From Phycisphaerales bacterium UBA7708 (GTDB taxonomy: Bacteria; Planctomycetota; Phycisphaerae; Sedimentisphaerales; Anaerohalosphaeraceae), in NCBI GenBank assembly GCA_002482415.1, contig DLFY01000298.1, positions 35,282-40,639 of the forward strand: a stretch of 5,358 nucleotides of DNA, read 5' to 3'. Shown in pieces: positions 1 to 4,396 of the stretch. Below the pieces are notes generated by a model. It had not been told where the DNA came from. It made no database searches and was given only the letters and a program-made list of their open reading frames with translations. The position numbers and the translations under genes were made by a program. Positions within the stretch are counted from its first letter, which is position 1, and each line of letters begins with the position of its first letter.

Positions 1-812
1 AACTTGATCGGCTTGCCGGTGACAGCCTTGACCGACAGTGCCGCACCGCCGCGGGCGTCGCCGTCAAGCTTGGTCAGAATGACGCCATCCAGCTCAAGGG
101 CTTCGTTAAAGGCCTTGGCGGAATTAACAGCGTCCTGACCGGTCATCGCATCGCATACCAGGTAAATCTGGTGCGGATTAACCGCCGCGGCGACATCTTT
201 GATCTGCCCCATCATCTCCGGGTCAATATGCAGCCGGCCCGCGGTATCGAGGATGACGACATCGCAGCCTTTGGTTTTGGCATGTTGAATGCCGTTTTTG
301 GCTACGCGGACGGCATCTTTGGTATCACGTTCGGTATAGACTTCCACGCCGAGTTGCTCGCCGAGCGTGCAAAGCTGGTCAATAGCGGCCGGACGCTGCA
401 GGTCATCGGCGACCAGCATGGGCTTTTTGCCTTTGGCCGTCAGATACTTGGCCAGCTTGCCGGTGGTGGTGGTTTTGCCGCAGCCCTGAAGACCGGCCAT
501 CAGAATGACCGTTGGCCCCGGCGTGACAAAATAAATGCGGGTGTCCACCGGCCCCATCAGTTTGACCAACTCGTCAAAGACGATTTTGATCATCACCTGA
601 TCAGGGCGAAGACTCTTGATCACCTCGGCGCCGAGGGCGGCTTCCTGTACATCTTTGCAGAATTGCTTGACGATGTGATAGTTGACGTCGGCTTCCAGCA
701 GCGCCTTGCGGACTTCGCGCATCGCATCGGCGACATTGGACTCCGTAATGCGTCCGCGTCCCGACAGCGACCGGAACACCGAACTGAATTTTTGTGTTAA
801 AGCGTCAAACAT
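1..812 (-). CDS. ffh: Signal recognition particle GTPase Ffh, N-terminal 270 residues (3' end outside window)
   Basis: Ffh is the protein subunit of the bacterial signal recognition particle. It binds the SRP RNA and hydrophobic nascent chains and, with the receptor FtsY, delivers ribosomes to the inner membrane in a GTP-dependent cycle. Read from the ATG at 812-810, the protein starts MFDALTQKF, followed by the helical N domain (about residues 1-90). The G domain follows: P-loop GLQGCGKTTTTGKLA at 107-121, the DDLQRPAAIDQL segment at 136-147, DTAGRL at 189-194, and TKLDGDARGGAALS at 247-260. This order and wording separate Ffh from FtsY and FlhF. About 180 further residues, including the methionine-rich M domain, should lie beyond position 1. 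No strong Shine-Dalgarno is seen; only AAGG about 14 nt before the ATG. The P-loop has Cys111 where Ala or Ser is usual. Identification is very sure. Confidence 0.97.
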   Translation of the reverse strand, partial: MFDALTQKFSSVFRSLSGRGRITESNVADAMREVRKALLEADVNYHIVKQFCKDVQEAALGAEVIKSLRPDQVMIKIVFDELVKLMGPVDTRIYFVTPGPTVILMAGLQGCGKTTTTGKLAKYLTAKGKKPMLVADDLQRPAAIDQLCTLGEQLGVEVYTERDTKDAVRVAKNGIQHAKTKGCDVVILDTAGRLHIDPEMMGQIKDVAAAVNPHQIYLVCDAMTGQDAVNSAKAFNEALELDGVILTKLDGDARGGAALSVKAVTGKPIK

Positions 813-847
813 TTCGAATTACATAACCTTGTTTTAAGTCTCAACTT

Positions 848-863
848 CCGCCTCCAGAGGCGG
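848..863 (-). other. GC-rich hairpin in the ffh leader
   Basis: CCGCCTC and GAGGCGG form a perfect inverted repeat with two bases between them, giving a realistic stem of 6 bp with a 4-nt loop. It lies 36-51 nt upstream of the ffh ATG and downstream of the predicted transcription start, so it would be in the mRNA leader. Further 5' in the same leader are smaller inverted repeats: CGAC/GTCG, GGG/CCC and the palindrome CTGCGCAG. No U-tract follows, so it is not a terminator. A role in translation control or mRNA stability is inference. Confidence 0.45.
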
Positions 864-897
864 CATCTGCGCAGGGATTACCCGACAGAAACGTCGA

Positions 898-926
898 ATT
901 GTAGTCAATCGGAGGGCTTTTTTCAA
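898..926 (-). promoter_or_regulatory. Predicted sigma70-type promoter of ffh
   Basis: Read on the minus strand, TTGAAA (926-921) is followed after exactly 17 bp by TACAAT (903-898). The hexamers match the sigma70 consensus at 4 of 6 and 5 of 6 positions. Transcription would begin near 891 and give a leader of about 80 nt. An overlapping TTGACT starts further downstream, but it has no good -10 box at proper spacing. Confidence 0.6.
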
Positions 927-949
927 GATGAAAATCCAGAAACCACGGA

Positions 950-970
950 ATTATCCAGATAAAGGATAAT
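950..970. repeat. 7-bp inverted repeat upstream of the ffh promoter
   Basis: ATTATCC (950-956) and GGATAAT (964-970) are perfect inverted repeats separated by 7 nt. The centre-to-centre distance of the arms is 14 bp, between one and two helical turns. The element lies about 25 bp upstream of the predicted ffh -35 box. It could be a regulator site or a chance palindrome in AT-rich DNA; nothing further identifies it. Confidence 0.3.
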
Positions 971-1017
971 AATGGTCTGTATAATCAGATATATAACTAT
1001 AAAAAAGAGATGATGGT

Positions 1018-1080
1018 ATGGCTGATTTGAAAAAAGAGGATGTGAGGATTTTAATAGCGGGCAAATACGATCTTTTTTAG
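1018..1080 (+). CDS. Possible 20-residue microprotein (very tentative)
   Basis: An ATG at 1018 opens a frame of 20 codons ending with TAG at 1078-1080. The peptide begins MADLKKEDVR and ends AGKYDLF. A purine-rich AAAAAAGAGATG stretch lies just upstream, but it is not a clean Shine-Dalgarno at ideal spacing. A TATAAT hexamer occurs at 980-985 on the same strand without a recognisable -35 partner. No family is recognised. It lies in a stretch with no larger gene and ends against the minus-strand mini-frame. Chance is a serious alternative. Confidence 0.12.
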   Translation: MADLKKEDVRILIAGKYDLF

Positions 1081-1151
1081 CTGTCCGGCGGACCCCGGCC
1101 GTCGTGAAGAACGGCAATCAGAACTAATTGTTTATTTGGTTTCGTATTCAT
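1077..1151 (-). CDS. Possible 24-residue microprotein or leader peptide (very tentative)
   Basis: An ATG at 1151-1149 starts 24 codons ending in TAA. The peptide begins MNTKPNKQ, passes through a short hydrophobic run LVLIAVL and ends HDGRGPPDS. A GGGGAT lies 4 nt before the ATG and could serve as a weak ribosome site. A promoter-like pair (TTAATA, 17 bp, TATAAT) lies upstream with a predicted start near 1170. The 3' half of the frame is strikingly GC-rich and coincides with the hairpin island, so base pairing rather than coding may explain it. No family is recognised. Confidence 0.18.
   Translation of the reverse strand: MNTKPNKQLVLIAVLHDGRGPPDS
1083..1130. other. GC-rich hairpin island in AT-rich spacer (candidate structured RNA or REP-like repeat)
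   Basis: Consecutive inverted repeats are packed here: GTCC/GGAC (1083-1093, 3-nt loop), GCCGT/ACGGC (1098-1115, 8-nt loop) and an imperfect CAAT/ATTG palindrome (1115-1130). Positions 1081-1115 are strongly GC-rich while the surrounding few hundred bases are AT-rich. No U-run follows on either strand at the right place, so it is not a classical terminator. It does not match the riboswitch consensus sequences I compared by eye (c-di-GMP-I, preQ1-I, ZTP, fluoride), nor the conserved loop of SRP RNA. It may be a small RNA, a dispersed palindromic repeat or a remnant of one. Confidence 0.35.
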
Positions 1152-1194
1152 GGTTATCCCCAACTGAGTAAGCTGGATTATAACAAAATACGAA
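1141..1194. repeat. Nested 54-nt imperfect hairpin
   Basis: Three stems nest inside one another. TTCGTATT (1141-1148) pairs perfectly with AATACGAA (1187-1194). GTTAT (1153-1157) pairs with ATAAC (1180-1184). CCAACT (1160-1165) pairs with AGCTGG (1171-1176) except for one A-C mismatch, leaving the loop GAGTA. Small internal loops of 2-4 nt separate the stems. The element lies between the end of the four-gene operon and ffh. It could mark the 3' end of the operon transcript, part of a small RNA, or the end of a degenerate mobile repeat. Neither flank carries a T-run of terminator type. Confidence 0.45.
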
Positions 1195-1205
1195 TTAAAT
1201 ATTAA
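1177..1205 (-). promoter_or_regulatory. Promoter-like sequence in the spacer, minus strand
   Basis: On the minus strand TTAATA (1205-1200) is followed after 17 bp by a perfect TATAAT (1182-1177). Transcription would start near 1170 and run through the hairpin island towards ffh. The region is AT-rich, so a chance match is quite possible, and the -10 box overlaps the right-hand part of the nested hairpin. Confidence 0.3.
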
Positions 1206-1215
1206 GCAGATTTTA

Positions 1216-1231
1216 AGTTTTAGTCAAAACT
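1216..1231 (-). terminator. Weak AT-rich hairpin just past the operon's last gene
   Basis: AGTTTT (1216-1221) and AAAACT (1226-1231) form a perfect 6-bp stem with a 4-nt loop, about 40 nt beyond the stop codon of the last operon gene. The stem is nearly all A-T and no clear U-tract follows, so intrinsic termination here would be inefficient. It is listed only as the nearest hairpin to the operon end. Confidence 0.15.
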
Positions 1232-1270
1232 ACTTCAAATACATTGATGGGAAGTTGTTAAAATGCGACA

Positions 1271-1789
1271 TTATTGGACATGGCTTAAAAATTTTTCGTC
1301 TGAATTTATGACATTTTGAATGGTTGCAGCCAGTTTTTCTGGCTCGTCCGTGCCGATGCGGGCTTTTTTGCCGTTTTTGAAGGTCAACTCCACCGAATCA
1401 AAGCCCGCAATATTGTACAGCCAGCCGTTGCCGACCCAGTGAATCCCCCAGCCCATCAGCCAGGCATTACGAACGGCTGCAGCGGACTGAATCTGGTCGA
1501 GGGGGAATTTTTTCCGCCATGTTCCAAAACCAAACCGTACTCGAATCCATTCCTTATCTATTGTGACTGTCAGTCGGCTCATGAGCAATCCTGCCCAGAT
1601 TGTCGTTGGCATGGCAATCAGAAATCCCGGGGCCAGGCTCCCCAGAGCGCTCCATGTCCAGATGGGCTTTTCCCCGGCAGTTGCCTTGATGACTGCTGCT
1701 GCGAAGATAAATGCACTCAGGGTAATCACTGGAATACCCCAATAAAACAAGGGATTGCCTTTTTGTGTATGTTCATAAATTGTTGACAT
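1271..1789 (-). CDS. Membrane-anchored PH-like (bacterial PH) domain protein, 172 aa
   Basis: No characterised function is recognised. Residues about 15-36 and 48-70 are two hydrophobic helices that would place both termini on the same side of the inner membrane. The rest (about 72-160) is a soluble domain of short beta strands closed by a helix: LTVTIDKEWIRVRFG at 73-87, then WGIHW, GWLYNIAGFDSVEL and KKARIGTDEPEKLAATI at 141-157. The strand pattern and the final IGTDEPEKL helix resemble bacterial PH-like proteins, which often act as membrane-linked scaffolds. It is the last gene of the operon, 23 bp after the hydrolase stop. The ATG at 1789 is preceded by TAGG at about 7 nt, a weak ribosome site. 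Being a real gene is sure; the PH-like assignment is moderately sure. Confidence 0.85.
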   Translation of the reverse strand: MSTIYEHTQKGNPLFYWGIPVITLSAFIFAAAVIKATAGEKPIWTWSALGSLAPGFLIAMPTTIWAGLLMSRLTVTIDKEWIRVRFGFGTWRKKFPLDQIQSAAAVRNAWLMGWGIHWVGNGWLYNIAGFDSVELTFKNGKKARIGTDEPEKLAATIQNVINSDEKFLSHVQ

Positions 1790-1812
1790 GGATATACCTA
1801 TAAAAAATGGTT

Positions 1813-3162
1813 TTATTTTACTTTATGAACCCATGCGACAATGTCGTTAATGACCTCTTCGGCGACATGGCCGGGGATAAGGTATTCATCGGGTCGGCAT
1901 TTTTCTTTTCCGGTGATAAATAAGTGGTTCAAGTCCGGATACAGCTTAAGTTCCACATTTGGTTGGTCGCCCAGTTCTTTTTTCCATCCTTCAAAATCAG
2001 CCAGTGTCACCTGATAGTCCCGCTGGCCCTGCAGAATGAGCAATGGCTGTGTGATTGTTCTGGCCTGGGCCGCCGGTTGATATCCCCGCAGGTCAAGCCA
2101 GTACCCGGCGGGGGAATTAAACGGCAATTGGTCATGCGGTGTCTCTTTTTTCAATGACGGACTTTTTACCATCTGGACCTGTCTTTGTATTTCGGCCAGC
2201 GATTTTCTTTCTTCCGGGTTGATTTTGCCGTCCAGCATCGCAATATACTTTATTTGTTCCAGGATGGAATCTTCCATTGGGCGTGTAGTGCCGGCCATAA
2301 TCACAAAGCCTGCAATCGCTTTATTTTCCGCTGCGATTCGCGGAATCAGCATGCCGCCCAGGCTGTGGCCAAGGACAATAATTCGTCCCTTGTCTATTCC
2401 GGGAGCTTCGGCTAAAAATTCAACCGCGGCGATTGCGTCGTCAACGGTTTCCTGACGGACGGTCAAATCATTGCAATCGTTGACAAATCGGGCTTGATAA
2501 TACAGCGTTCTTTTCTCATAACGAAGTACAGCAACGCCTTTGGAGGCCATCCCCTGGGCCAGGTCTTTAAATGGCTTGTTGGGCCCGAGGGTCTCATCCC
2601 GGTCGTTCGGACCGGAACCGTGTACCAGTACAATCGCGGCAAACGGCCCATTGCCCTTTGGAATGGTCAGGGTGCCGGGTAAAACCCAGGGGTCTTTACC
2701 GATGGTTATTTCTTTTTCCGTAAACGCATCGGGCTTTATATAATTCGGCAGCAAGCCGGCGTCGGCCGTCTGCTTTGGACTGCCGGCAGGTTGGGCCGGT
2801 ACAAAAAATAAGCCGCTGATCCTGCCCGCCGGATCAAATACGATTTTAGCGTCCAGTGCCATTTTTTCAAACTGACATGTCACATACGCAATATCATACT
2901 GCTGATATTTTTCCGTCCGAAAGCCCAGACGTTTTTGAAATGCCCCGCATTGGGATATCAAGACCTCCCACGTTTGTTTAAGCACAGGCACAGGCATTGC
3001 CTGAGCCATTTTCGGGTCAAACATCTTAGCCGCTGCCGCATAATCTCCCGTTGACAGGTGGTCGATAAATTGTTCCGCACTTGTCTGCAGCATCGTTGGC
3101 TGGGCGTATGTCATCATCGTGAACAGACTAAAGATAAAAACAGAACATATTAAACGTATCAT
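1813..3162 (-). CDS. Exported alpha/beta hydrolase with N-terminal DUF3887 domain, 449 aa
   Basis: This is probably a serine esterase or acyl hydrolase acting outside the inner membrane; the substrate is unknown. Residues 1-20 (MIRLICSVFIFSLFTMMTYA) form a Sec-type signal peptide, likely cut before Gln21. Residues about 26-120 match the DUF3887 pattern, an NTF2-like fold common ahead of secreted hydrolases. The hydrolase domain spans about 150-449: oxyanion-loop segment HGSGPNDRDE at 181-190, nucleophile elbow GHSLGG at 265-270 with Ser267, probable acid Asp382 in LQGQRDYQV, and probable base His413 in DLNHLF. All three catalytic residues are present, so it should be active. Cys72, Cys96, Cys230 and Cys422 may form disulfides after export. 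The ATG at 3162 follows AAGAGG with 6-nt spacing. It is the third gene of the operon, 21 bp after the Yip1-like gene. Family assignment is sure; substrate is not. Confidence 0.93.
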   Translation of the reverse strand: MIRLICSVFIFSLFTMMTYAQPTMLQTSAEQFIDHLSTGDYAAAAKMFDPKMAQAMPVPVLKQTWEVLISQCGAFQKRLGFRTEKYQQYDIAYVTCQFEKMALDAKIVFDPAGRISGLFFVPAQPAGSPKQTADAGLLPNYIKPDAFTEKEITIGKDPWVLPGTLTIPKGNGPFAAIVLVHGSGPNDRDETLGPNKPFKDLAQGMASKGVAVLRYEKRTLYYQARFVNDCNDLTVRQETVDDAIAAVEFLAEAPGIDKGRIIVLGHSLGGMLIPRIAAENKAIAGFVIMAGTTRPMEDSILEQIKYIAMLDGKINPEERKSLAEIQRQVQMVKSPSLKKETPHDQLPFNSPAGYWLDLRGYQPAAQARTITQPLLILQGQRDYQVTLADFEGWKKELGDQPNVELKLYPDLNHLFITGKEKCRPDEYLIPGHVAEEVINDIVAWVHKVK

Positions 3163-3183
3163 GGCTGACCTCTTTGAACAGAA

Positions 3184-3831
3184 TTAATTCAATGGGAACA
3201 ATTTAATGATTGCATACAACCCAAGTTTGGATGTCGCCTCAGCAATCAGCAGGCAGATGATAAATGAAACAATGGCTTTGGCTCCTTTGAGATTACAGGA
3301 CACTGCATAGCCCCGGTACATTAAAACGATCATCCAGACGATGGTCACCAGAATGATAATCATCGCCAGGCCAAAGACGATTACATCCAGCGGTTCCAGG
3401 GCCAGAACCGGGGGCTGATTGGGATTTTGCACGATTTTCATCAATTCTTCCGTGACCCGCTGATTGGCCGGCAGGATTCCCGCCGCCGCAGCCGGCAGCA
3501 TGGGCCAGCGTGCCAGCGCCTGCGTCCCGAAAACATCCACTATCCGAAACGCCGTTCCACGCACTATCAGGCCGGCAATGCATAAAATAATAGCCAGGCT
3601 CAGCCAATTGATAAATCCTTCGGCAATAAACAACCACAGCGGCGCCTCGGCCCCCATGTGCATATCCAGTACGCCGTCAAAATGGACATTGCCGACCGAT
3701 CCCAGCAGGGCGGTACCGATAATCAGGATAACGCCAGGCATCAAAGCCTGCCAGCCGGCGATGTAGGTAAATGGATTAAACATCCACACGCTCAAACGAT
3801 TTGTTCTTCCAGGCAAGGCTTCAGTGTTCAT
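3184..3831 (-). CDS. Yip1-like polytopic membrane protein, 215 aa
   Basis: This is an integral membrane protein of the Yip1 type, a family widespread in bacteria but without a settled function there. Hydrophobic segments lie at about 24-46, 66-90, 105-121 (weaker), 147-172 and 185-203, giving four or five membrane passes. The cytoplasmic start FNPFTYIAG at 18-26 and the C-terminal MYRGYAVSCNLKGAKA at 171-186 are Yip1-like. The frame stays open upstream to 3969, but the start at 3831 is chosen. It has AAGGAG 8 nt before it, its ATG overlaps the TGA of the DUF2089 gene as ATGA, and the extra 46 upstream residues would be Arg- and His-rich and out of character. The overlap implies translational coupling with the regulator-like gene. 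The gene is sure, the start nearly so, and the family name likely. Confidence 0.88.
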   Translation of the reverse strand: MNTEALPGRTNRLSVWMFNPFTYIAGWQALMPGVILIIGTALLGSVGNVHFDGVLDMHMGAEAPLWLFIAEGFINWLSLAIILCIAGLIVRGTAFRIVDVFGTQALARWPMLPAAAAGILPANQRVTEELMKIVQNPNQPPVLALEPLDVIVFGLAMIIILVTIVWMIVLMYRGYAVSCNLKGAKAIVSFIICLLIAEATSKLGLYAIIKLFPLN

Positions 3832-4130
3832 GAGTTCTGCTCCTTTGTTTCCGGCATCATGACCTGTTCGAGCTGTTTGATTTTCCCGATGATGTCGTCG
3901 AGGCGGTTGCGGACGGTGGGGTAGCTGAGCTTCATTAGGGCGGCCATTTCCTTCAATGAGCCGCTGCATTTAAGAAAATCCAATACGAATCTTTGTTCAT
4001 CCGGCTCCAGCCGCAGCAGCAGGGGCAGTTCATAGAGACCCTCGACCTGTGTCTGGCATTTCCCGCAGGTCAGCTTGTTGACATTCAATTGTTCCCGACA
4101 GGCCGGACATTGAATAGGCAATCGACTCAT
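3828..4130 (-). CDS. DUF2089-family zinc-ribbon/HTH protein, 100 aa
   Basis: This small protein has the architecture of a transcription regulator. A zinc ribbon at residues 8-25 carries Cys8, Cys11, Cys22 and Cys25 (CPAC then CGKC). A linker GLYELPLLLRL follows, then a helix-turn-helix at about 46-80 whose recognition part LSYPTVRNRLDDII (68-81) is the hallmark of DUF2089. A C-terminal tail of about 15 residues is charged. DNA binding is inferred from the fold; no target is established for this protein. It is the first gene of the four-gene operon and overlaps the next gene by ATGA. The ATG at 4130 follows TTGGAG with 8-nt spacing. The palindromes in its own upstream spacer are plausible autoregulatory sites. 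Family assignment is sure, function inferred. Confidence 0.92.
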   Translation of the reverse strand: MSRLPIQCPACREQLNVNKLTCGKCQTQVEGLYELPLLLRLEPDEQRFVLDFLKCSGSLKEMAALMKLSYPTVRNRLDDIIGKIKQLEQVMMPETKEQNS

Positions 4131-4195
4131 CGCCAGCGCTCCAATCCTGATTTATTCATACACATAAAATAAAACACTTAAACAGCTATCGTTAT

Positions 4196-4224
4196 AATAT
4201 ATCGCAAAAATTCAATAAAGTCAA
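4196..4224 (-). promoter_or_regulatory. Predicted promoter of the four-gene operon
   Basis: On the minus strand TTGACT (4224-4219) is followed after exactly 17 bp by TATATT (4201-4196); each hexamer matches the sigma70 consensus at 5 of 6 positions. Transcription would start near 4189, giving a leader of about 58 nt before the DUF2089 ATG. The DNA upstream of the -35 box is extremely AT-rich and could act as an UP element. Confidence 0.62.
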
Positions 4225-4229
4225 TGTGT

Positions 4230-4260
4230 ATATCAATATTATTTATTAATATATTGATAT
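4230..4260. repeat. Perfect 10-bp inverted repeat upstream of the operon promoter (candidate operator)
   Basis: ATATCAATAT (4230-4239) and ATATTGATAT (4251-4260) are perfect inverted repeats with an 11-nt spacer. The arms are 21 bp apart centre to centre, two helical turns, as expected for a dimeric or paired regulator binding one DNA face. The left arm begins 6 bp upstream of the operon's -35 box. The very AT-rich background makes chance palindromes more likely, so it remains a candidate. Confidence 0.4.
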
Positions 4261-4274
4261 TATTAATATTTAAT

Positions 4275-4302
4275 TTAAGAAATATATGTCTACATTTCTT
4301 AA
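4275..4302. repeat. 9-bp inverted repeat in the divergent spacer
   Basis: TTAAGAAAT (4275-4283) and ATTTCTTAA (4294-4302) are perfect inverted repeats with a 10-nt spacer that itself carries ATGT/ACAT. The site lies roughly midway between the two divergent promoters, about 55 bp upstream of the yhaM -10 box. It could bind a regulator of either gene set. It is not followed by a T-run that would suggest a terminator. Confidence 0.35.
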
Positions 4303-4326
4303 TTCCTTATCATCAAAGGAATTGCG

Positions 4327-4358
4327 TTTTGAGCTTTTCGCCGGTTGGTTTTTGAGCT
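4327..4358 (+). repeat. 9-bp direct repeat flanking the yhaM -35 region
   Basis: TTTTGAGCT occurs at 4327-4335 and again at 4350-4358, 23 bp apart start to start. The first copy abuts the -35 position of the predicted yhaM promoter and the second runs into its -10 box. A protein bound to both would block RNA polymerase, so the pair could be an operator; this is inferred from position only. Confidence 0.3.
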
Positions 4359-4363
4359 ATAAT
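4335..4363 (+). promoter_or_regulatory. Predicted promoter of yhaM
   Basis: A perfect TATAAT lies at 4358-4363. At 17-bp spacing the -35 hexamer is TTTTCG (4335-4340), a poor match, so the promoter may be weak or need an activator. Transcription would start near 4370, leaving a leader of about 27 nt before the ATG. Confidence 0.5.
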
Positions 4364-4396
4364 CCGCGTCGAAATGATAATTTTTATGGAGAATTC

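Noticed and set aside
171..800. Plus-strand open frame of 209 codons
   Set aside because: It lies antisense within ffh, whose translation shows all SRP GTPase motifs; the antisense product resembles no family.
923..1117. Minus-strand frame of 64 codons with a hydrophobic stretch
   Set aside because: It starts at TTG without a ribosome site, runs through the GC-rich hairpin island and AT-rich DNA, and ends inside the ffh promoter. The hydrophobicity follows from the T-rich sequence.
1040..1130. Riboswitch or SRP RNA in the spacer upstream of ffh
   Set aside because: Compared by eye with the conserved cores of c-di-GMP-I, preQ1-I, ZTP and fluoride riboswitches and with the SRP RNA tetraloop region; none of the invariant bases line up.
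1316..1786. Plus-strand open frame of 156 codons
   Set aside because: It is antisense to the PH-like membrane protein gene, which has better protein character, a ribosome site and operon context.
3184..3969. Longer form of the Yip1-like protein with 46 extra N-terminal residues
   Set aside because: The extension overlaps the DUF2089 coding sequence, is Arg/His-rich and low in sense, while the internal ATG at 3831 has AAGGAG and the ATGA overlap.
4201..4310. Replication origin in the AT-rich divergent spacer
   Set aside because: The AT-rich stretch and palindromes drew attention, but there are no DnaA-box clusters and the neighbouring genes are not dnaA, dnaN or plasmid rep genes.
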